A DNA stretch of 64,000 bases from Plasmodium vivax (Eukaryota > Apicomplexa > Aconoidasida > Haemosporida > Plasmodiidae), in NCBI RefSeq assembly GCF_000002415.2, contig NC_009917.1, positions 1,328,633 through 1,392,632 on the forward strand. Reading direction: 5' to 3'. Of this stretch, positions 11,473-22,600 are shown piece by piece (position 1 is the stretch's first letter; every line of letters starts with the position of its first letter). The translations under genes and the position numbers were made by a program. The notes under the pieces are model-generated. The model made no database searches and was not told where the DNA came from. It was given only the letters and a program-made list of their open reading frames with translations.

Positions 11473-14400
11473 TCACAACAGGTGCGTGATAGATTCCTTG
11501 TAGAAAAAAAAAATTTTGGACAGGTAATTCCTGAAGTCTTTAAATACGAATTCTAGTTCATCACGAAGGTAGTCAAACTGCTCACAGGGTCGTAGCTCCC
11601 TGTTTATTTCTATCTTCAATTTCCGGTCTTCAATTTTGGAGAAGTACGAGCTGAAATGGGCATAACATTTGAAGAATTCCTCACACAGGATCATCCCAAC
11701 GGTGTGCTTTTTACCCTTTTTGCGTCTCGTTTCTTTGAAGAGTTTGTACAGCTTGGGAAAGGAAGGGGTAAATAAGCGAACGGGATTTTTTGTCTATGCA
11801 TGCATAGTAAGGTGCTTATGTAAAAGCGTATGCATAGGCGTGAAAAGGCATCTCCTTAAGGAGGACCAAGAAAGTGACTCACCAAGAACACCTGCCTAGA
11901 AACCAAAGAGTTTAAGCGCCGCACCTGCTTCAAACTCTTTAGTCTTACCAAAAGGCTCAGAAAAACGTTCGTGATTACGTGAATTATTTCCGCCATCTGA
12001 CATTTGTTATGCTTTATAGAATTTAAAATAAATTCAAAAGAAAATATATCAACAAAGTGGAAGGAAAAGTAGGAGACATTTTGTGCGCTCATGGTGAATG
12101 TGTTTTGATCTCCATTTAGCTGATTTGCTTTTCTTTCTTGAGGGTCTTTTTCACTCCCCCTTCGGACATCTACCAGGGCATACCTCCTGGTTAGAAGCAC
12201 CTTGTACTCCTTACGCCCCACTGTGAAGATAAGAGGCACGTGGAAAAGCACCTGCGTCTCTTTAAACGTTTGCTCGTAATTGTCGTAGTAGAAATGCCTC
12301 TGCGTTATGAGCAATTTACTTTTATTTTTAAGAAACTTCAAAAATATTTTAGGCGGCCCGACTACTTGTGTGTACGTCTGCACTATCTCCTCCAGGGAGT
12401 AACTGCGTTTTTTGGGGAAGGCCGCCTTTATGGAAGCGACCACCCTTTTGGGGACTCTCCTGAGGGCTGACTGGACCCTCCCCCGTGGAGTTACTTCCCC
12501 TCTTCTGTTTTTTCTCCCTCTGCGTGGCCTTACAAAAGGAGTTCTCCTCCATTTCGCGTTTCGGCTTGCCCCTCTGCCAGGATTGATGGCCTCCCCTATG
12601 CAGTATTCCTGGAAGCGCTTCTTAAAGGGGCGCTTCAAAAAGGAGGAGCTCAAAAGGTGGGTAAAGTAACCCCCACATGGTGTCTCTCGACTAGCACCCT
12701 TTTCATACCCATTAGTATTTTGGCAAAATAACTTCAAACCAAACAGGCGAAAAAAAAAGTGAAAGAATTTAAAAAATTTTCTCAAATTTATAAAGCAATT
12801 GTAAAATGTGTAGAAGAGCAAATTCATGATGAGGGAGAAGTGCGGTTTTGTGATGACGCTCACAATTTTAAAAATATTCATTCCTTTGTTATAAGTTAGT
12901 GCATTGTAAAAATGGTGAATGTCTTTCTCGTACATTTTATTGCTGCGCTTTCTTTTTCCCCCTCTCGCAAAGTCCAAAGGGTGATTATACACATTTAGGG
13001 TATCTACAAGGAGGACATAAAAATGATACTCCAGCCTGAACCAAAGGGTTAATTTCCACCTGCAAATAGGAAATGTGCTAACTTTAGATAAAACCACCTC
13101 GCACAGTCTCAATTCGTAGTATCTGGTAAGCCCCTCTTTGAACCACAAATATTTTGCCTTCTTAAAATATAGGCAGTTTCCCCACAAAAAGTGAAAAATT
13201 TCATGCACAATTAGCTTGACCAATGAAACCCTTTTGTGGAAGTCTCCTCCCAGGTTGTTTCCACCCTCCCTACAGGGGGTACTCCCCTCCACCACAGACA
13301 TTAACAGAGTCACGCAGTTGTGGTTTTCCTCCCCTGCGTACTTATACGTGTTCAGCAGCATAAACTGTATGAAGTTACTCTCTTGCAACCTGGCACGGAA
13401 GGTGTTTATCTTCAGGTACATCCTTAGCGTTTCTTTCACCACGCGGATGGCAAAGCTGTGTCTGCCTCTTCCGCGGCTTCGTTCATCGCTTTCTCCACCG
13501 CTTCCTCCACCGCTTCCTCCACCGCTTTCTCCACCGCTTCCCCCACCGCTTCCTCCACCGCTTCCTCCCCTTTCTATGTATATCAAAACGGAAACGCTTC
13601 CAACCTTCAGCTCTATTTTGTTGTATAAGCCGGCGAACAGGCAAAATGTGTAGGAGGCCATTTTGCTCGTCTCGCTAAACTCGTACGTTATGAAGTTCCT
13701 TCCTCCAGTTGGTGCCGCGGTGAGTTTGTTCCTCCGTTTACCCAGCTGGAGCAACTTCCACCGTTTTGTAGGACCCCCAATTGGTGAGTGCAGTTCAGCC
13801 CCATTTGTAGTCGCTTCACTCATTGGGCGGGTCGCTCTACGTGGGGGAGCGCCGCGCCTCGTGTTCAGAGGTACCCTACTCCACCGAGAAGCGATTCCGA
13901 AATGAGAAGCCATTCTGCACTGCCCCTTTCCCCCCCCCTGAGTGTAATACACCCTCTTGAGGCTACTATTCGTGACGACCAAGTCTGCCGGGTTTGCAAC
14001 ACGGACAGGGGTGCTTCTCCCTGCGTGTGTCTCTTTATCGATGTGCCTATCTGTAAGGGGAAAGTTCCCCCCGGCTTCTACTGTGGGTTCACCCCATGGC
14101 AACTCAACGCCGCTTCCCCCACTTAGCTCAATTTCAAACGACACCTTGAGCCTAAATTTTACCCTATGGTTGTTATACAACAGACATGGAAACACCAGAG
14201 GGAGGTAAAAAAACTCGCAAAAGGTATTTATATATGTGTAGCTCCTTTTGCTTTCAAACTTTACCCTTTTAAAATGAAAATGAAAAATTTTCTCCCCATC
14301 ATTTGGAAGAACAAAATGGAATCCCCTCTCGGGGTGTTTCTCCTGGGGAGGGATTCCCCCGCTTCTTTTTTTCCGCCTGACTAATTTTCTATTACTGGCG

Positions 14401-14967
14401 GGGTAAATCCCTTCCGTTTTTTCCTCCCCATTTTGGTAATAGAAAAAAGTGACTAATTTGTATACCCCCACCTCCTGTGTGTGCTCTTTCAAATGAATGT
14501 AAAAAAAATTCTTTTTCTTTTTTTTCACTTCAATTTTTTCAATTTGGACAGCCCTACCACGGGGCGAAATTAAAGCCAACTTGAGGATTCGCAGGTGGTC
14601 CATGTCAGCGTAGACTTTAATTCTTTTTCGCTTCCCTAGGGGGCTCGCATAGTGGGTTACGCATTTGCCTAGGTATTTCAAAGGACGCCTCAGTTTTAGG
14701 AAGTGAAAGTGCAGTTTGTACCTGCGCGGAGGGGGGGCAGGCAAGAAGAAGTGATGTGAGGTGAGGCAAGAAGACGTGGTATGCTCTGAAGAAATGTCTG
14801 CCTCTTCGGCAACACCCGCTGCGCTAGCTGCCACACAGGTAGGGCACTTTTCTCCTTTTTTTTTTCCTTTTTTTTTCCCCTTTTTAATACTTTAACGGCG
14901 TCAGGGGGGGATTCGCCTCGCTAGCCTTTCTCAAACGGTACAGATGCGTCTGCCAGGGGGGATCCAT
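11473..14967 (-). CDS. M1-type zinc metallopeptidase-like protein
   Basis: Three exons (14967-14891, 14721-11883, 11751-11473) give 1,064 residues. The large exon has no usable ATG at its 5' end, but a short upstream exon beginning MDPPWQTHLYRL ends at a GTATTA donor and joins exactly in frame to a pyrimidine-rich acceptor at 14721. The M1 signature is clear: HEIFHFLWGN near residue 530, the third zinc ligand Glu 18 residues on (WFKEGLTRYYE), and TYNKGMNIFKI near 633, the site of the catalytic Tyr. The exopeptidase motif GAMEN is represented by AGEEN near residue 485. A Gly-Gly-Ser/Glu run (about residues 410-437) sits before it, and a basic insert with many Arg/Lys follows the active site. 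It may be a divergent aminopeptidase; the altered GAMEN leaves activity uncertain. Confidence 0.85.
11794..11807. promoter_or_regulatory. 14-bp palindrome containing TGCATGCA
   Basis: CTATGCATGCATAG is a perfect palindrome inside the last intron of the M1-like gene. TGCATGCA is the known binding core of one Plasmodium ApiAP2 factor (AP2-EXP). A single intronic copy may be chance. Confidence 0.3.
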
Positions 14968-15425
14968 TTGGGCTCGCCGCACTTGTCCAAATGGGGGGGC
15001 ACTCATACGGAGAGGTGCCCATGCAGGGCGCTATCCAAACGGTGTGGCAACCACTTCGGTAACCAAATCACGGGGCAACCACTCTGGTAATCAAATGGCG
15101 GGGCAACCGCTCCTCTGGTGACCAAACGGCGGGGCAACCGCCCCAAGGGTTATTAAAAAAAAATTTAAATGGAGGCACAAAGGGGAATAACAGGGGAAAA
15201 GTTCAAAGAGGCGCGAATGCCCATACATGTGAATAATTGGGAACGTAAACACACGCATGGGGCATGTGTATGCGAGCAAAGGTACGCCAGCAAATGTGCG
15301 GAGCGAGTGACGTACACCGCGCAGGGCATACAACGTGAAGTTAAAAAAAAAAAGGGAGAAAAAAGGGAAGAGAGGAAGGCAAGAGGAGAGGCAAAAGTTC
15401 TCCTTCCAGGGGATCAGCGGTCAAA
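14968..15425. other. Spacer upstream of the M1-like gene
   Basis: About 460 bases between the M1 start and the stop of the next minus-strand gene, so it holds that gene's 3' end and the M1 promoter. It carries a degenerate tandem repeat described separately. No gene seen. Confidence 0.55.
15046..15142. repeat. Degenerate ~31-bp tandem repeat, about three copies
   Basis: Units share 'ggcaaccnct..ggtna.caaa.ggcgg' and lie directly upstream of the M1-like gene start. Confidence 0.65.
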
Positions 15426-16884
15426 CTAATCTATGTGGAAATTTTCATTGCTTAAAATGTGCTGCGGGGAAAAAAAAAATAAAATAAAATAAAAATAAAA
15501 GGTAGAAAATAAGCAGAGCAAAATAGAAGTAGAGTGGCAGTGGCACCCGTACGTGCCGCGTACCGCGCGGGTCGCGCCGTTTCCCGCTTCGCCAAACATG
15601 TAGGCGCATACGCTTGCACCATGCGTAGCGTGTATAAAGGGCCACTTGGGCGAGTTTGTACCTTTAAAAGCTTAATAGGCTTAACGGCTCGAAATAAAAC
15701 AAAGAGCTGCGCGAGGTGGGGGGAAAAAAAAAGGGGAGAGGTATCACCGTGTGATCGTGCACATGGCGCGAAGGAAATGGCCAAGAGGAGAAGCAAACGT
15801 GTGATGAAAAGGGTGAACCAACACACACGCGACGATGCCGACGATGCCGACGATGCAGACGATGCCGCCCACACCGCCAACACGGCGACCCTCTTAACTT
15901 ACTATGACATATAAAACAATGTCGAAGGAAATGTCAAAAAACACATACAAAAATTCGTGCGAGCTGTATAGGTCTATATTCGAGGGGGACAGGCACAGCA
16001 CTTTGTAGATGATCAGCAGAATGGGCTTCAGAATTACGGCGAAGAATATGACTCGGTATTTTCTGCCAGGGGGGGAGACAAACGGGTGAAGAAAGAGGTG
16101 ACAGAAGGGTGATAGAAGGGTGACAGAAGGGAGACAAAAGGGGTGACAACTGGTAAAGGAAAAAGTGTGCCTTTTCCCATTTGCACAATCTGCGTCGCAC
16201 TGAAGGCAACATGTCCGCAGAACGTCTCGTGGTGGGAGGAAAGGGGCAGACGGGGGTAAAAGCGGGCCCCTTTTCGGCAGCACAGTAGGGTTAACTTGCT
16301 GCGCTGCGCTGTGCTTAGCAGTACCCCCTCCCCATCTGCACTTACTTATAAATGTCATATTTCTTATACAGCTCCGCAACGTGAAAGGATAAGTTTTCTT
16401 CTGATAGGCGGGCCTGTACGGGGGGCGCGCAAGGTGGGGTGCAAGGCGATGTGAAGGTGTAAACGCATAGAAGTGTGTGCTTTCCCAGAAAGAACGCCGC
16501 ATATTTGGGAAGGTTCAACGGAGAATAACTCCCGTGAGATTGCCACAAGCGAGGAGCACTTCCGCTGGGCACTTACCGAGAGGAACGTCGACGTGAAGTT
16601 AATCGCAATGAAGATGAACAGGTAGGCGAAGGCTTGTAGTATGTACCGCGGGGCCTGTGGTGGGGCAGGAAAAACGGGAGGGAAAAAACAACACACGTGA
16701 ATGAAAAGCACTCCTCGTGTGCCGTACACACAAATGAACTGCTGATGGGCTCCCTGCCCTACCTGGAAATTGCCCAGAAATATCTCAAATATGCCGGTGT
16801 AAAACGAAATGACGGAAAAACAAATCATGAACTGGATTTCTATCCGGCTTAGGTGGCTTCGGATGTACATGTCACCTGGCGGGG

Positions 16885-16944
<60 letters not shown>

Positions 16945-18430
16945 CGCAAAAAATGCATAAAACAAATGAACAAATCTGCAACGTGAAAAAGAAGCTGCTT
17001 CCAACACTGCGGCGAAGCCGTCCTTACCCAGGGAGACCTGCAGATATATGATGAAGGAAATTATTTCCTGGATTTTCTTCAAAATGTTCGCCGACACCCT
17101 GCAGGGGGAAAACACGCACATGTGTGAGCATGTAAAGGTGCACACCCAGGCATGTGTGGATGTGCGGATGTGCGGATGTGCGGATGAGCGGACGAAACTG
17201 AGGCAGCGCGGTGACCTGCCGCCATCCCTACCAGAAGTAAAGGTACATGTACCCCCGCTCCCGAATAAAGTTCACATTTTTGTAATTGAAATAAGTGGAG
17301 AGGAGGAAAAAGAGCATGTTGAGGATCATAAAAATGTCTGTTTTTTCCCGGTACTTAACAAAATATAGCGTAAGAATGACAACGAGGATTAGCAAAACGT
17401 AGGTGGTAAAGTAAAGGACATTGGGGATGAAGAGAAAGTCATGCGACAAATGTTTCGTCTTGTAATCATAAAAAACGATGTTTCCTTTTAAGTCAATTTT
17501 TAATTTGTTATTATTTATTAGGAACAACATGTATCTGTTCTTTTGGCTTATTTGGATTTTTTTTTTTATGTTGCCTTCCTCTAGTGGGTATCTCTTAATG
17601 CAATTAAAATGGGACGTAAAAATGTAATTCTCTTCGTTTTTTAGAGACGGCTCCAGTTTATTCTTCAGCCTAATGTAGTTGAGCCATTGGTCCGCCGTTA
17701 TCAACACGAGGAAAAGATTTTTCGACTTGTAGTTGCTCCTACCTGCGCTCCCTTCATTGTGGGTCTGCCCACTTGCGTGCTGCTCCACGCTAGACGTTCC
17801 ATCGATGCCCTTCGAGGACTCCTTCAAGGACTCCTTCAAGGACTCCTTCGAGGACTCCTTCGAGGACTCCTTCGTGTCTGCCCCGCTCGCCGCGACTCCC
17901 CTTTTGTGAAAATACTCCCTGTCCACATTGAAGTTATTCAAAATGTTGATGGAGTTTTTGTTCGCCTTTGCCAAAATTTCTTGGTTTTTGTTTTTTTTCT
18001 TCACCAGTTTGTTCTCCCGGAAGTCGATGGTCATGTCGATGTTTATTTCGCCTGCGGGGGGGAGGCAGCGTGCGTGCAGGGGGTAGAAGCAGCTGTAGGT
18101 GTGCGCGCGCGGAGTGGGCGTAGTGTGCCTAGCTGGCGTACTATGCATAGCTGGCGCACTACGCTGCGTGTGTGGCGGGCAACCCGTCTGGGAGCACACC
18201 AAATGCGACCCCCGCTCAACTGCCGTACCTTCCTCGACGGAGAAAAAATACGACGGCTTAAAGTTGTAGTAACTGGCCGCTAGCAAATGCTCATTTTTGT
18301 ACAAAAAAATAAACAAGTCATCCTTATCCACAACATTTATGTTTAGAATGTACCCCTTACATTTGTTCATGCAAAATAAAATCACCAGGAGTAGTACACC
18401 TAGGTTGACATAGCGCTCTGTAAATCTCAT
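15426..18430 (-). CDS. Signal peptide plus seven-helix membrane protein, GOST-like
   Basis: Nine exons: 18430-18229, 18051-17232, 17098-17028, 16875-16763, 16654-16577, 16413-16346, 16062-15903, 15706-15662 and 15461-15426. They total 530 residues in frame. Exon 7 reads into a stop four bases past a perfect GTAAGT donor; the two short exons after it have strong acceptors and add LFVLFRAVKPIKLLK and HILSNENFHID. The protein has a signal peptide (LGVLLLVILFCMNKC), a lumenal or outside domain of about 250 residues with a KESSKESL repeat, then seven hydrophobic helices at roughly 273-295, 303-322, 345-364, 375-395, 404-426, 452-474 and 482-506, and a short basic tail. This build, and the LFR..KP end of helix 7, fits the GOST/Lung-7TM (Wntless-like) family. 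Family assignment rests on architecture, so ligand and site are unknown. Confidence 0.78.
16880..16939. repeat. Poly(A) plus (TA)n microsatellite
   Basis: A run of A followed by about 14 TA units in the intron between exons 3 and 4 of the GOST-like gene. Likely length-variable. Confidence 0.85.
17813..17874 (-). repeat. 15-bp coding repeat, KESSKESL type
   Basis: Five imperfect copies of a unit encoding K-E-S-S/L in the outer domain of the GOST-like protein. Confidence 0.8.
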
Positions 18431-18476
18431 TTTCTCGTGGCATTTTTTTCGTTTACAAAAAAAAAGGAAAAAAGGG

Positions 18477-18509
<33 letters not shown>

Positions 18510-19633
18510 TTCATGAATATGAATGCATTTTCTTCAAATCTCTTTCGCCCATCATACGTTTACAATCAATTTTTTTAAAACTCTGTCACGTGTTTCGTGG
18601 GCCCTTTTGCCCGTGGGGACGGTCGCACATGGGAGTTTCGTAGGAAATGCATAGCATAATCGGCCGGGGAGGCGATGCGCGAACGGAAAGGGAGCGCGCC
18701 AAAGCGGAACATGTGTCAACTTGCAGGAAAAGCAAAAGCAAAAGCAAAAGCAAACAGAACACAAGTTGCGATGAAAAATCTTCAGTGCACAATTCCTCGC
18801 CAGGGAAATCGCAACATGCGTTGGCCAAGTTGGCATGCACGACGGGGAAGCAAAAAAATGAAAAAAAAAAAAAAAAAAAAAACAAGCAAAAAAAATAAAA
18901 CTCGATGCAATGCAGTGGAACAGTTAAGTTTTACCGCCAAGGGGGGAAATTAAACCAGCGTGGAGGTGTGAATTGCCTGTAATTGCGTGTAGCTGCCGCA
19001 GAATGCGCTTTTGCGCAGCCAGGCGGTGAAGTTAAGCGACGAAGTGAAGCGGCGAAGTGAAGCGGTGAAACGATGAGATGACGAAGTGGCCAAGCACGGG
19101 GCATACGAACGCGCGGAAATCGCGACAAACGCAGACACCGCCAAGTACCAACTCGCCAACACGCAGGATATCGTTTGGATAGCGCTAGGATAGCGTTGCG
19201 CGCGGACCGGGTTCGGACGAAAATTGTTGCCTCGCGCGTTTTTAAAGGACGCCTATTTTGACAAGGTGGAGACAAGTCGACACGGTGACATAAAAAAAAG
19301 GGGGAAAAAGGGGAAAAAAAAAGAAAAAAAAACGGCACGCAATGGAGACAAACAAAGGGGGTCTGCTATATTCACATAAACTCACACACAACTCGGATAA
19401 AATTACGAAACGGTTTGGCAAAGACGTATCTGTGAGTGGGTCCCTCCCCGTTATGCACACCGCGCATAAGGAGGGCGCGCAGGCGAATGGCTCACAGCCT
19501 GTGCAAACGTCGTTGGTTGGGTTGGCCAAATTGGCTAGTTGGCAAAAATGGCTAGTTGGCAAAAATGACAAAATTGACAACACTGTCTACCCAATGTGTG
19601 ACGCACAAAAAAAAAGAAAAAAAAAAAGGTGAC
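18431..19633. other. Spacer between HDA1 3' end and GOST-like 5' end
   Basis: About 1.2 kb containing the GOST-like promoter and HDA1 3' sequence. A long A-run lies near 18478-18507, an 'aaaagc' repeat near 18727-18752, and a 'gaagtgaagcgg' repeat near 19025-19075. A 97-codon open frame at 19342 lacks coding character. Confidence 0.5.
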
Positions 19634-22600
19634 TCATTTTGATGAACTTCGGCTGGGTTCCCACAAGTTAGTCACTTCAAACCGTGTCTCGGGGTGCCTA
19701 CAAATGGTAGAAAAAGGGGGGGAAGCAATAGGCTGTTATGTTGGCGACGGGTAAACGGGGCAACACGGCAACTGCTTAGCTGATCAACAGCGAGCGCGGC
19801 TCTCCCCCTACCGCTGAACGTAGGACGGCTCCCAATCGCGCAGGTCGGAAAGGCTGTTCAGCACGGAGAAGTACTCCCGCGAGCTGGCGGACGGCTCCCC
19901 CGCGCCCAGTTTGGCGACTTCACTTCCTTCGAGGAGAATCTTAAAGTGACCCATAACTTGGTAAAAGTAGGCCTCAAAAGGCAGGGAAATCTGCCCCACG
20001 TTGCGAAAATGGAGAGCCCTCCGTTGGTAAAGCAAACTATCAAAGTGTCTCTTATGTTTTGCAAGAAAAGAATTCACTTTCCTTTTCACTCCGTTTTGTT
20101 TCCCATCAAAAAGCTTCAAATAATTTTCGTAATCCCTCACACATTTGGTTAAGTTCAAATTTTCAGTTTCCCTCGTCTTTTCTTTAAAAACGGTAAAATA
20201 TTTTTTAAACATGGCATCCATTTTTTTCTTTCCCAAGCAGATGTGTGGGAATTTCAGGGTGCCTCCTCGTTTGGCCCGCTGCCTGTTGGTTTCATTCGCT
20301 GTGCAGGTACGCCGAGTGGGGTCACTTCCTTTGCCCTGATCGAAGTGACTTCCTTTGCGCTGCGCTATGTGACCTCCTCCGCTTCTCCCCACAAACACCG
20401 CATCGCTATAGTAGAACGACAGCAGGTGCTCCAAAACGGACAGGCTAAAAACGGATGCCATGTCATTGGACGTGTTGTAGCCTCCCTCGAGGACGCTGAT
20501 GATGGGAAAGCGCAATTTGTTCTGAAGAGACAAAATCAAATTGGTCATGTGAAAGTACGTGGACGTGTTCTTCTTCACAAATCCGTTGTTCACAAAGTCA
20601 AGTTTATGGCCATCAAAACCAGCAGAAAGGAAGAGCAGGTTCGGTCGAAAATGAAACAAATGAATTAATATCTTGTCGTGAAATAACTCTAGAAAATTCT
20701 GTTCGTTCATATTTTTCTTGAGAGTTACATTAATGATGTAGGGTTCCAACTCAACGGTGTCGTCACCTGTGCCCGGGTAAAAGTACCCATCAAATGCGTG
20801 GATGGAGCTGAAGAAGATGTTCTTTCTGTCATTCTTATCCTTCCACCCCTTCCAACTGTATATATCAACGTACTCATTAATTTTTATTTTTTTTAATCCC
20901 AAGTTTCGGATTATTTGCTCCGTTCCATTTCCGTGGTGGATATCAAAATCGATCACGGCAATACGTTCGAACCTTTCGTATTTGTACTTTGCGTAGGACA
21001 CCCCGATGGCTATATTATTTAGTAAGCAGAATCCTTGACTCCCTGCTGCTCTATCTTCATCCGTTAGGTTAAATTGAGCTGCGCCGTATGTTCCCAGGTG
21101 ATGACCGGGAGGGCGAACAACACAGAAAATTTTTTTTTTTTTCTTCCTCTTCCTATGTATGTAATCCACCGCGTTTAAAACTACTCCACTGGCATTCAGC
21201 GCGCAGTTAAAGGAGTGCTTATTGACGAACGTGTCATTGTCTAGGAGAATTAATTTGTCTATTTTGTCTTTTCCGCTATTTGCGTTGTTCCATTTTTTGC
21301 TCTGCACACGTGTTCCTGCGTTTTGGTTTTCCTTCGTATCTGTGCTGAGGCTTTGACTTGGCATTTCCACTTCTTTTTCGCCCACTTTGGTGGTGTTCCT
21401 CCCCGTGGAGGTTGCCTCTCCTCCGGTTGGTTTATCCCCCCAGGGAGCGCCCCAATTGAAGCACTCACTGCCCACCTCATTGGAGCCCTCCAAACATTCG
21501 CTTGCCCCCGCTTCGCAAACGCCGCTAATAATTTCGCTGCTCCTTAAAAGGTCCATATGGTCTGACAGAGCAAAGCTGGCACTTCCGTTCAAATCGTCAG
21601 ATGAGATGGCGAGGTAGTTCTTCTTATTCCTCTTCGCGTTTTCGAGAAAATTATCGTAAGGGTTGGCATCGCCGCACGCACTCACCCCATCGCCCTCATT
21701 CAAGTGGCACCTCTTTACCCTCCTCAGCAACATTTTGAGGTACGAAATTTCGTGAACCCTCAAAATGTCGTTGGCCGTCGCTTTCCTCTCCACCCTCTTC
21801 AGCTTAAAATTGACGAACGTGTTCAGCTTCAGTATGCCGTGCTTATTCGATATTAGGACATCTAGCCTGCTGGAGTTTTCCGGGATGTTCGTTTTAATTT
21901 TGTTCCTCACGTAGGGGTGGTCGCTCGGCTCCGGCACGAAGATGTGCTTGGCGCATTCGTTTGAGTAAAATATTTCCACTTCATTCTGCCGGTCGATTTT
22001 TTTCTCCACCGGGAGGTACCTGGCTCTTCCCCTCTCCACGTTGTGAGCTTCCACGTGTGGGATGCGCTTCTCATCTTCACCGTCGTCTTCCACGTGTGGG
22101 GTGTGCCCACCTTCCAGCTGCGCACCCCCCTGCCTGCTTTTCCGCACCACGAAGGTTTGCTCCCCCCCTCGAGCCGCCTCCACCTTCTTCCTTTTCCTAC
22201 TCCCCCTTTCTACGCACGCCTCACACCGCAACACCCCACCGCAGTGCCTCACAAACGCATTCACACAGTTGTACATCGAGGCGAACGAGCAGAGGAAGTA
22301 GCACATGTCCCTCCTGTGCAAAATGTAACAGAAAATCTCCTCATTGTAATTGTATAGGATTTTTAAAAATTCAAAATTTCCCAACTCGATAATTTTCACC
22401 ATTATGCTTAAGTACAGTTTCACAACGGAGGTGACAAACACGCCGTTAATTTTTCTGTGGTAAAAGAAGCCGTTCCTTGTGTATTTGGCGCGCCGCTTAT
22501 TTGGCTTCCCCGCGGGGCGTTCCTCCGGCGCCGCGTTCATGTGTGCCTCGTTCACTGGGGTCTGCTTCTCCTCCAACTCGCGCTTCAACGTTGGGTCGTC

